From Inonotus obliquus (lineage: Eukaryota > Basidiomycota > Agaricomycetes > Hymenochaetales > Hymenochaetaceae): a stretch of 64,000 nucleotides of DNA. The DNA is taken from NCBI GenBank assembly GCA_032164295.1, contig JAJHTX010000009.1, positions 1,550,001-1,614,000 of the forward strand, read 5' to 3'. The translations under genes were made by a program, and so were the position numbers. Under the pieces are notes generated by a model that ran no database searches, was not told where the DNA came from, and saw only the letters and a list, made by a program, of their open reading frames with translations. This document shows, in pieces, positions 54,755-64,000 of this stretch; positions within the stretch are counted from its first letter, which is position 1, and every line of letters begins with the position of its first letter.

Positions 54755-56933
54755 ATGCCGGCGCTCAGAGTTAAAATCAAGCACGATGGCAAGTTGCACG
54801 ACGACATCCTACTACGTACAGACGCGCCGCCGTCCTCGTTCAAACAGAGTATATATGAACGGACAGGTGTACCTGTGGAGCGGATGAAGGTTATGGTGAA
54901 GGGAGGGATGCTGAAGGTACGTGTTGTTGGTGTTTGGCTCATGTGGCGAATGGTGCATTGGTTCGGTCATCTGCTGTTGGTGCGGCATCAGCCCAAGATG
55001 TATGCATCAAAGGCCAACCGGTGCTATACCCATGGCTCGCCCTGAGCAATCAATGTCCAGCGATCTTGATTATTGCGCCAAATATACTGACCCTTTTGCT
55101 CATAGGATGACTCGGATTGGAATAGGGTTGCTCCTAAAGAAGTATGTCTCGCGCTTGTTGTATATCAGCTTCGCTCACTGAATGAGTTTCTGTAGGGCCA
55201 GACATTCATGGTCATTGGTGCCGCCGGAGAGTTACCAAAGCCACCTTCAAAACCAGTCGTCTTTCTTGAAGGTCTGTTGTTTATGTCTTCCTCCAAGACA
55301 ATGGTTCTTATTCTTGATCCTACAGACATGAACGACGAGCAGCTTGCAGAGGCTGTAAGTGATGTAATGCGTCTTGGAATCAATTATTAACGTGGCATAT
55401 ATGCAGCGAGCCCTTCCCGTCGGCTTTAGGAATCTTGGGAACACATGTTACATGAATGCGACATTACAAGTTATGCGTGCTATTCCCGAGCTCCAGGATT
55501 CACTGTCATCGTTCCAGAATTCTTTCTCGTCAGGACAAGACGGTAATCCGAGGCTTACACTCGCCTTGCGTGACATGTATGCCGGTCTCCGCACGTCCCT
55601 GGAACCATTCACGCCTATCGCATTTTTGTCTGCCTTGCGCCAGGCTGTCCCTCAGTTCGGTGAGCTTTCGCGCGTTGGGAAATCAGGTATGGGCGGCGGT
55701 TATGCACAGCAAGATGCGGAGGAATGTTTCACACAGATTAGTCACGCCCTTCAAGCCATCCCGGGTAGGGGAGACGCGAGTAGACGATTTATTGAGCAGT
55801 GCTTGATGGCCGAGATGCGTCGCGAGTAGGATTCGTCGTTTTATTGTTACTCAGAAGACGGTCTCACCGCTCGTACGTAGGTTAAAGTGCGATGAAGCAC
55901 CGAATGAGGATCCTGCAGTTTCCTTCGAAAAGGTTCTTAAACTCGAGTGCAACATCGGCGGAACGACAAACTACATGCACACAGGAATTGTGGAAGCTCT
56001 CGACCAAAAGATTGAGAAATTCTCTCCGACACTTAATCGTCAATCGGTTTACACTCAGCACTCCCGGTTGTCTCGGATTCCGATGAACCTCATGGTACAT
56101 ATGGTCCGTTTCGCGTGGAAGCGAGAGATAGGGAAGAAGGCCAAAATCATGCGTCGTGTTGCTTTCCCGCAAGAACTGGACGTCTTAGATTTGTGTACAG
56201 ATGAGGTGCGGGAGAAGCTTACGCCAGTCAATAAGAGGCTAAAGGAGATCGAGAGAGACCGGGCGGAGAGGAGGAAAGTGCGGAAAAGGACGAGGAATGC
56301 TCCTGATACGAGTGACTCAGGGAACCCGACACTTTCTTCTGTGATTGATGTATCTGGTCCTGTTTCTGTGCAGGCTCCAGCACCAGCAGGAATGGAGCCA
56401 TTGACGGCGGACCAGGCTGGTTCAATACTGAATGGTGGACGACAAGTCTTTACTGTGAGAGTGGACAAAGGGAAAGAAGTCGAAGGTGCCGCTCTCGAAC
56501 CCGAGAGCGAATATCGTACAAGGGAGCTCGCGGAACTCGAGGCACTCGTACCGGAAGACATCAGGTCCGATATTGGCAGTAGCCAGACTGGATTATACGA
56601 ACTCGTTGGAATCGTCACCCATAAAGGCGCGACGGCAGACTCGGGACATTATATTGGATTTGTAAAGAAGCGGGCATTGATCCCGGTTAGAATTGGTAGT
56701 GAAGGTGGGGAGGCGGAGAAGGGTAAAGTGGAGGACGATGATGAGGATTGGTTCAAGTTTGATGATGAGAAGGTGTCTATATTCCCTGCTGATAAATTGG
56801 CTACGCTTGAGGGTGGAGGTGAGTTATTAGCTGTTCTCATTTAAAACAGCAAGAACGTGGAAACTGACTTGATGTTATAGGTGAAGATGCGTCGGCATAT
56901 TTACTGCTCTACAGGAGCAAGGCTTTGGCGTAG
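54755..56933 (+). CDS. ubp6: Proteasome-associated deubiquitinase Ubp6 (USP14 family)
   Basis: Seven exons. The N-terminal ubiquitin-like domain (LRVKIKHDGKLHDDILL, VMVKGGMLK, joined to DDSDWNRV) binds the proteasome base in this family. The USP domain has the Cys box NLGNTCYMNATLQVM, the QQD motif GGGYAQQDAEECF and the His box GATADSGHYIGFVKK. It ends DDEKVSIFPADKLATLEGGG, then an intron, then EDASAYLLLYRSKALA, stop at 56931-56933. An exon boundary after RRE joins LKCDEAPNEDP. A charged insertion (KRLKEIERDRAERRKVRKR) and a Ser/Pro linker split the catalytic domain. All catalytic residues appear present. Confidence 0.93.
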
Positions 56934-57635
56934 AAAATGCTCGCCATGTGTAGCAAAATTAAGTGGCATGATGACCATGTACGCATAGAGAATGATGTTA
57001 CCGCAGTGTATGAACGAAGATCAATGCATTAATATTGTTGTTAAGTAAAGCTTTTTTGCTGTCGTCAAACTGCTTGCATTGTCCGTATTTCAACTACCAC
57101 GTAATTATTCAAAGGCGTTCATTGGTACACTGGTGGGTCGCAAGCAAAGGAACGTTTCACGGTCCAGTTGAGCTGGGATGCAGAGTATTTGTCTTGGAAT
57201 GCTGGTGCCTCAGCCTTCTATTACTGAACTTGAAGATCAAATTCCTGCGCAAATAGTGCTTCGGTGGCCCATCGAAACATTCCGTACTTACTCATCTTCA
57301 CCTTGATGACTACAATATGTGACTGACAAATGATATTTGGCAACATAAAATGAGCTAATATTAGTAATAAGGCGACTCGGGGTCGAACTTTGCTGAGAAA
57401 TCATCCCGGTGGCAAAAATGTTGATAACTCTAAAATAGAAGTAGTGTTCAGTCCATTCGGTCTGCTCCCATGCCGTCCAGTCATGCGCCCTAGCTTTGCT
57501 ATTGGTATAAAGCACGTCATTCGTGGTTCTACTCACTCACTAAGACTTAAATCACTCCAGTCGACCTTCCCACTTGCTATAACTTTCCCTCGAACTACTC
57601 GCACCTTCACTTGCACTCAAGTAAAAAAGAATAGG
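56934..57635. other. Intergenic stretch with GST promoter
   Basis: A TATA-like GGTATAAAG lies at about 57505, some 130 bp before the GST start. No gene otherwise. Confidence 0.5.
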
Positions 57636-58543
57636 ATGGCGACCCAAACTGACAAACCTGTTGTTCTGTACACGTTTGGGACGCCTAACGGATGGGTAGT
57701 GTCCATTCTGCTTGAGGAGCTTAAGGTATGAGTGGCACATTGTCGTTGCACGATAGATAAACGGCGCTAACGTATCCAAGGCTGCGTATGGTGGACCGGA
57801 CTATGAGTGGGTGCCTAGCCCGTTTCCTCATCTCTAAACATGCTCATATCAGCCATTTAGACCCGTTCAAATGAGTATTCGCGACTCCGACATCGGCAAG
57901 GTCCACAACCAAGTCAAGTCTCCTTGGTTCCTAGAGATCAACCCTAACGGACGTATCCCGGCCATTACAGACGAAGGTTTCCCTGTCTTTGAGACTTCCG
58001 CGATCCTTGTCTACCTTGCCCAGCACTTCGATAAGGAGGGCAAGTTCCACCATGATCCTGTTAAGGACCCGAAAGGTTACAGCGAGGAGTTACAGTGGTT
58101 GTTCTTCACGGTACGCGTTTCTCGTGTAGCCACTCGAACGACAAGTCGAGGGACTTATTCTGTGTATTATTCAGCATGGTGGTGTTGGACCCATGCAAGG
58201 CCAGGCAAATCATTTCAACCTTTACGCACCAGAGAAAATGTCCGTGACTCAGACTTTCCCACATCCACCTCCACGTTTCCTGACTAATCACTTCTCCAGA
58301 CCTTACGCGATTAACCGTTATCTGGCCGAGACGAAACGCCTGTATGGTGTACTCGAGTCGCAACTCTCGAAGCAAGACTACCTCGTCGGTAACTCGTACG
58401 GTATTGCAGACATCAAAGCGTTTGGTTGGGTTCGTATCGCCGAAAGGACTGGCGTGTCTCTTTCTGAGTTCCCGAAGTTGAAGGCTTGGTTGGACAGAAT
58501 TGAGGGGCGCAAGGCTGTGAAGCTTGGTTTGGCTGTCCCTTAA
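57636..58543 (+). CDS. Glutathione S-transferase, Ure2/GTT-like
   Basis: Several exons. The thioredoxin-fold N-domain ([24 protein letters not shown]) leads to [18 protein letters not shown] and [15 protein letters not shown], the glutathione-binding block with the Glu-Thr-Ser motif. The helical C-domain follows, with the linking exon [15 protein letters not shown] and [21 protein letters not shown], and a D-rich N-capping motif ([12 protein letters not shown]). The product is a cytosolic enzyme of glutathione conjugation. The frame is open upstream to an ATG at 57483, which would add a basic, acid-free leader, but the TATA-like element lies downstream of that ATG, so I chose 57636. Confidence 0.88.
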
Positions 58544-58933
58544 TTTGCTTGAGAATCGAGTAAGAAGTAAGAGAGGAGAAGGACGATGTTCGCGACGACT
58601 GTAGTAAAATAAGTACTTCGGAGAACGAATAACAGATTTGCAGATCGACGTACTGAGCCAAAAGATAATTTCTTACATAATATCGCATCTTCTTGGCTTC
58701 TGCGAGGGAATGGGAAATGCTGACGGACGTTGAGTGTTGAAATCCAGAAGCAGAAGCAGGCAGAAGCTCGGGGACGCGTTAAATTTAGTATCGTTGTCCT
58801 TTCTTTTAAAAATGTGCACCTACGCTTCCCGGCAGCTGCGCAGCATCTGATGCTGGCGGTGATAAGCCTAATGTGGGAAGAAAAGAAATGTCCACCTCAT
58901 TTCTTCCTTCCGTGCTCTTTTGCGCTCGCCACA
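58544..58933. other. Intergenic stretch between GST and GT15 genes
   Basis: No separate gene is supported. It holds the promoter of the mannosyltransferase gene. Confidence 0.5.
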
Positions 58934-60247
58934 ATGCAAACTTCAAGCGCGCTTTTACGGTTCCTGACGTCTAAGAAGGCGATATTCGTGTTTTTGGGGC
59001 TGTTCGCGACGATAGCGTTATGGAAGGTGGCGAGTCGAGGGACGAGCATTGCACGGGAATGGGCTACTATCAAGTATCATTTGAAGGTTACTTCTCAGTT
59101 TGAGTGGCAAAGTATGTTGTTATTTCCTGTGATGGTTTTGGAAGCTGTGGTTAATGTGCGTTTTTTTGTGCATAGATAGGCCTGTGAAGGAGCTAGCGGA
59201 ACAGAACGTCGGGTATACGGCTGTTGTGTTATACCTCGTCAACTTTTGGCGTCTTCGAGAACTCCTTCTATCCATGTCCTACCTATTTAAAAACGTCAAG
59301 ATGCATCCATGGCCTATACTTCTGATGTATTCGGACGATCTTGAGGACGAGACGAGGCAGATGGAGTTCAATTTGCGGCTGTATGACTTTTTGGGTGGAG
59401 GACAGGATGCGAGGTGGTTTGTTGAGAGGATAGAGTGGATTAAGGTGGATATGAAGTTGCCGGATAATATTTCGCATGATAAGTCTGTTGTTGAGCCTGT
59501 TTTTGATGGGTATTGGCCAGGTACGTTAGTCCTTTCCTTCCTACCTGTCCGTATCATAGGTGACCCAATTTGCGGCGACGAATAGGGTATCATATGATGT
59601 GCGCATTCTTCGCAACCCAAATATTCGACCACCCACGGTTGAAAGATGTGACGTACTATATGCGACTCGATACAGATTCCTACATCTACGAACCTCTCTG
59701 TTATGACCCTATCGACCTCCTTCACCAACATAACAAGTCATACGGCTATAACGTCCGCATGACAGACCCGAATTGGGTTACCGTCGGTCTTTGGAACCTC
59801 GTCGACGAATACGCGCGTTCGCATTCTGAAGTTGAAGAAAGCCTACGGGAAAATGGATGGGAATGGCCTGCGAATCGAAATCCGGACGAGATGGGAAAAT
59901 ATGATTTCCCGATGTATTATAATAATTTCGAGATTGTTGAGTTGGATGCGTTTAGGAGGGTGGATGTTCGAGCTTGGTTTGATGAGATTATGAGAGTGCC
60001 GGAGAGGATTTATAAGTATAGATGGGGTGAGTAATGGATCAACTTCTGTGTTGCATATGGAGGGATTGTTAGCTGACTTCGGGTACTCATGCTCACTTGA
60101 ACAGGAGATGCGCCTATTCGATACGCTACAGTTAGCATGTTCTTTGACGTTGAGAAAGATGTTGAGGAGTATTGTGGGATGGAGTATTGGCATAATGGTG
60201 TTCATGGGAATCATTGTTCGTGTGAATCGCAATTGCGATTATCATGA
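58934..60247 (+). CDS. GT15 alpha-1,2-mannosyltransferase (Kre2/Mnt1/Ktr family)
   Basis: Four exons, introns near 59114-59175, 59520-59585 and 60028-60104. The N-terminus has a single signal anchor (AIFVFLGLFATIALWKVA), giving a type II Golgi protein. The catalytic domain shows VVLYLVNFWRLRELL, the acidic loop YYMRLDTDSYIYEPLCYD (metal-binding Asp-x-Asp), YNVRMTDPNWVTVGLW, the nucleophile region YNNFEIVELDAFRR and the terminal GDAPIRYATVSMFF. Length is about 375 residues, slightly short for the family. It transfers mannose from GDP-mannose to N- or O-glycans of cell-wall proteins. A broken duplicate lies at 63341 onward. Confidence 0.92.
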
Positions 60248-61175
60248 TCATGATACGTATATAATCGGCTTGTATACCTCCTGTATGTATGTCTATATAC
60301 CTTTCCGTGATGCACGGTGAAACAGACCACTAGTACTCTCCTTAGTCCTTGCGCTTGGATATCCAGGATAAGTACTAATAATATTCCATCTTGATAGATC
60401 CAGTACATTGATAATATTGACGGTGCTGAGTATGATGATTATTTCATGTACTCTGACCAATCACGTCATTTCCTTTTCCGGTCTGGCTATAAAACGAGAT
60501 CAACGGTCTATGCCACCTCAATCTCGTTCCCACAACTAAGGTGAGCCTTTCCGCACATCTACGTACTCTTTATTCCTTCTCTTCCATAGGAGTCCTTACG
60601 GGTGCCATACAGAACCATACGGAAAGTACAGAGCATCGTGACGCGACTCGTCGTCGGAACACTATTGACTCGATGATGCGCCCTTGTACTCTACACAGCC
60701 ATCTCTTCCATCTTCGCATCGCATAGCCCGAACTGACTGATATTGCGCGAAGCTGCTACACTTATCCTGATAGGCGGAAACATGGACTCTCCATCGCGGC
60801 ACTTTCAACAACTTCGTTTGATGCAATGATACCTTGTTCCAAGTATAGCTGTAATCAAGCATGACCAACAACAATTTAGAGCTACGGACACCACGTTGCA
60901 TCTGGAACTGAAGATGTAGCTTAAGTACAAGCCAAATGGATCTGATTTCTTGTTCTTGCAGCTTCTAACGCATCTGATTCTCCTCGATAAGAAGGTCCTT
61001 TACTGATTATGAATCAAATTGATGGATGTCGCGAAGACCGAGTCCATTGGATGGTTGCCGGATAGGCTATGCATCTGATGCCGTCGCGCGATGTAGAACC
61101 TCCTCCGCGACGACTATAAAGGTGTACCCATAGCTTTCTCATTTGAAAGTCTTAAACTGTCGCCGTGAGTCCAAT
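60248..61175. other. Intergenic stretch with an orphan promoter-like motif
   Basis: CCAAT-like ACCAATCACG and a TATA box (GGCTATAAAACG) occur at about 60457-60495. They are followed by a GTGAGC donor-like site and a TAG acceptor-like site, but no open frame is maintained. It may be the start of a lost gene or a non-coding transcript. Confidence 0.4.
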
Positions 61176-62886
61176 ATGTCTGCCGACCCGGAAGATCTCA
61201 AGTACTTTGTATTCGGCCAAACGAGCACCTGTTTCAAGTCGATTATCGGTCAGCCGCCGCATTCTTCTTGTACAGTTATCCCTCTTCTCAACAAGTGACT
61301 TAGTTGCATGCACTACATTTCATTTCTATTACACTGGTAAGAGACCGTGATGATATTCATACGCATTTCTGACATCAATACAAAGTAACACACCTAGATG
61401 AAGAGGTTCGTCTCTCAATTTTCTGTAGCTGGTGTAGCTGATCATGCTGTCCGCAAGGTGGAATACATCTGGGTATGCGGATTCAACAGTAATGATACAC
61501 CGTTTTGATGCACTGATGCCATAATTATATAGTCGAAAAAATGGACGACCGGGAAGATCATGTATCTGTTGGTAAGTGGATTTGATGCTAGAGGAATTTC
61601 TCGCTAACTGCTCCAATAGACGAGATATCTCGGTGCCCTACTCCTGATGTATGAGCTGATTATTGCCCTTTCCTCCACTTATCTGATGCTCCTTGGATCA
61701 GATTTTCGGTCATAGGGGATACTTCTGCTTGGAACGACTCTGTATTCGAAATCGTAACAGACATTTCTCTTGGGGACCATTCCATTGGGAGTTGATGTAC
61801 ATATTTCTCCAGGACTTTGAGGAAGTAACGTTAGGCAACTTCTTTCCGTCCTGTGAGTGGTTATTTTTCCTCGATATATGCCTGCTAATAGCTCTTCAAA
61901 GGCTTTGGTGGACAGCTATATGTAGGGCTCGGTCCTATGATAATGTTGTCAGCAGAAGGTAGGCAAGCGACAGTCCCTGCGCGTAGAGCCAAAAATCAAG
62001 CCTTTTTTATAAAGTCATCCTTCAAATGCGCGTTTACGCATTGTATGGAAGGGATAAGAGGCTTCTCACTTTCTTTGTCCTGCTGACGATTGCTTTACTC
62101 GGATTCAACATCCTTCAAATGTCTGATCTGTTTGGTAAGTCTGGGACTGGGAGGTCCTTAGCTCAGATACGAGGCTGATTTGGAAAAGTTGCGGTTGAAC
62201 AGAATTCGTGTCGTAAATTTGGTGGTTGCTTATCCCGCCAGGGCTTCATTTTGAATCTTGAATTTGCTGGTCATGGATGCCTTCACGCCCTTTCGATGTC
62301 TGGTATTGCGTGGTCGGTCACAGCTTTCACGGAATTTCTTCTATGCCTGCTGGTCATCATAAAGGCACGGAAAGGCGGATTCAAGATACGAAAAGCGGCG
62401 ACAAGACAGGATATACTCACCGGTATGGCCAAAGATTCCATTGTCTACTTTGTGGTGTAAGTATTTCATTCTTTTTTTCCCCGTGGATGAGGTATTGATG
62501 GAACGTTCTTTCACTCTACAACATCGAAGGATGTTCACTGTCTGCATCATCGGTGCAATGATTGTATTCATCAACGAGAACGTCGTATGTCTAGCTCTCT
62601 CATCATCTCTGTATCACTTTCATTAATTTTTGTGTAGGATACCTACTTCGTCGAGGAGTTCTTAGACTCCCAGTTGAACTCGTACGAAACTATCGCTATT
62701 ACGATCATGACTATTCTCGCTCCGAAGCTCATCATCAACATTCGAGTGGAATTCTACGGTCCGCCTGATGCCAACGAAACGTTGACCTGGAATGCTGATG
62801 CTCCCGGGAGCTTTTCAGGTGCCGGGCTGAGTGTGGCAGCATCGGACATTGGAGATGACGGATGTTTTGGAGTTGGGGGGTCGTGA
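61176..62886 (+). CDS. DUF6533 multi-pass membrane protein, second locus
   Basis: The start MSADPEDLKYFVFGQ is followed, across short introns, by FHFYYT, THLDEE, VEYIWSKKW and TGKIMYLLTRYLGALLLMYEL, the DUF6533 core. Then come VILQMRVYALYGRDKRLL, an exon with GIAWSVTAFTEFLLCLLVII, FTVCIIGAMIVFINENV, and the C-terminal NSYETIAITIMTILAPKLII, ending at TGA 62884-62886. It is the closest relative of the gene at 23373-25106. The region 61700-61960 was not fully resolved into exons. Function unknown. Confidence 0.7.
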
Positions 62887-63340
62887 AGGGGACAAGAATA
62901 ATTTTGATGCCCGTGCCATAATCTTGAGCTTATCTGTAGTCTGCAGTCTCTCAGGAGAACATGTAATTGTGGGACACGATCTCAGGCTTCCAACGCAAGG
63001 AAGGTAGCTCAAGGGCCGGGTTATTCCTCTAAGCCGCACGTGATAACCAAAGTCTGCGCAAAATTTGAGAATTGAGTAACACTTTACTCCCGCCAAGCTC
63101 CTCAAAATCAGCCTAGAGGACGAAACGACATGTGGTTGAAGAGTATAACGCTGATTTGTGCACCGCATTAAATTACATGGCCGATTGGGATTCAGCCCAG
63201 TTGTCATTTAGGGACCGGGACCTGAGAGTGCACCCCAAGGGAGATTCTTCAGAGAGCGTTTTTTTGGTATGAAGTCCATCTTCTTTGTTTTTCCTTTAAT
63301 TTCCTATCGGTATTGAAGGCCGTCTTTTTCGTTTTCAGAT
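62887..63340. other. Intergenic stretch, no gene recognised
   Basis: No exon is visible between the DUF6533 gene and the broken GT15 copy. Confidence 0.5.
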
Positions 63341-64000
63341 ATGATTAGAGCTACTATAACAAATTGTAGGCTGTGCTATATCTCGTCGACTTTTGATGTC
63401 TTCGGGAAACTCCGCGTCCTCTTGTCTGTGTTCGACCTTTTCGAAAACATGAAGATGCATCAATGGTCTATGCTTCTCATGTATTTGGATGACATTGATG
63501 ACGAGACGAGGAAGATGGAGTTCAATTTGCGGCTGTATGACTTATGGGGTAGAGGATAGGATGCGAGGTGGTTTGTAGAGAGGATAGAAATTAGAATGCG
63601 TTAGTCCTTTCCCTTGTACCAATTGATGGCATTGATGACCGAATTCTCGACAATGTATAGCGTATCATATGCATATGGTGTGCGCATTCTTCTCAAACTC
63701 AGCTTATCGACCACCCACGACTGAAAGACGTGACATGCTATTTACGACTTGACATATCTACTCTGATACGACACAGTCGACCTCCTTTGCCAACATTATT
63801 CCAAAACATACATTGCATATGGTTACAACGTCCATATTACAGACCCAAATTGAGTTATCGTTGGTCTTTGGAACCTCGTTGACAAATAAGCATGTTTGCA
63901 TTCTGAAGCCGAAGAAAGCCTACGTAAGAATGGATGGGAATGGCCTGCGGATCGAAATCCAGACGAAATGGGAAAACATGATTTCCCTATGTGTAGATGA
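63341..64000 (+). pseudogene. GT15 mannosyltransferase pseudogene, runs off the window
   Basis: Nucleotide similarity to the intact gene at 58934 is obvious: METFNLRLYDL-type segment at about 63505-63550 (read MEFNLRLYDLWGRG then stop), HMVCAFFS-type segment near 63675, DHPRLKDVTCYLRLD near 63705, and a Glu-Ser-Leu-Arg-Lys-Asn-Gly-Trp block near 63910. Stops, frame changes and loss of the Asp-x-Asp loop make it inactive. The copy continues past 64000. Confidence 0.8.

Noticed and set aside
60541..60726. 61-codon frame after a good promoter-like sequence
   Set aside because: The first ATG downstream of the TATA box meets a stop after nine codons; no consistent spliced frame was found.
1..64000. 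tRNA, rRNA and CRISPR features
   Set aside because: I looked for T-loop-like GTTCRA motifs with pairing arms and for regular spacer-repeat arrays; none was convincing, and CRISPR is not expected in a fungal genome.

Overview
The window looks like nuclear DNA of a mushroom-forming basidiomycete (Agaricomycetes). Genes are split by many 48-70 bp GT-AG introns and are densely packed on both strands. Several families typical of that clade occur (DUF6533 and DUF7598 membrane proteins, a basidiomycete-type AGC kinase, GT15 mannosyltransferase, Ure2-type GST). About half of the window is transposable-element material.

Layout. 1-16 kb is a nest of mobile elements. A decayed Ty1/copia retrotransposon (1 to about 4.45 kb) abuts two tail-to-tail copies of a large terminal-inverted-repeat (TIR) element rich in GGTACC/CGGTA motifs (4459-7176 and 7248-15643). 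The second copy contains a 5'-truncated Ty3/gypsy chromovirus (8567-14187). That chromovirus was itself hit by a 1.5 kb LTR-like insertion carrying its own ORF (11055-12582). A 338 bp solo LTR follows (15732-16069). 16.3-22.3 kb holds a dead tyrosine-phosphatase copy, a trehalose-synthase regulatory subunit and a PP6/Sit4-type phosphatase. 23.3-26.5 kb holds a DUF6533 gene and its degenerate copy. 26.6-30.4 kb is a block of short non-autonomous TIR elements: three of 831-835 bp, each with a perfect 7 bp target duplication, and one 1,042 bp foldback element flanked by TA. 31-49 kb is ordinary genic sequence: tyrosine phosphatase, DUF7598 protein, Munc13-like protein, F-box/WD40/UIM protein, AGC kinase, mitochondrial ribosomal bL31m and MICOS Mic26/27. 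49.5-54.2 kb is an uncharacterised Agaricomycete transposase-like gene, otherwise open, split by a second member of the LTR-like, ORF-carrying insertion family (51732-53185). 54.7-64 kb has Ubp6, a GST, a GT15 mannosyltransferase, another DUF6533 gene and a broken GT15 duplicate running off the end.

Housekeeping genes here serve trehalose metabolism, phosphatase and kinase signalling, ubiquitin turnover (F-box/UIM and Ubp6), secretion and glycosylation (Munc13-like, GT15) and mitochondria (bL31m, Mic26/27). They are not an operon or an obvious pathway cluster.

The most unusual signal is the pair of 1.45-1.53 kb insertions with TGTT...AACA ends. Each has an ORF of 222-253 codons placed upstream of a TATA box, as though a protein were encoded in the U3 part of a solo LTR. 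The two proteins are very diverged but share a gapless Cys-x2-Cys-Arg helix block, which suggests the ORF is real and conserved. All exon boundaries were inferred by eye from splice motifs and family expectation.
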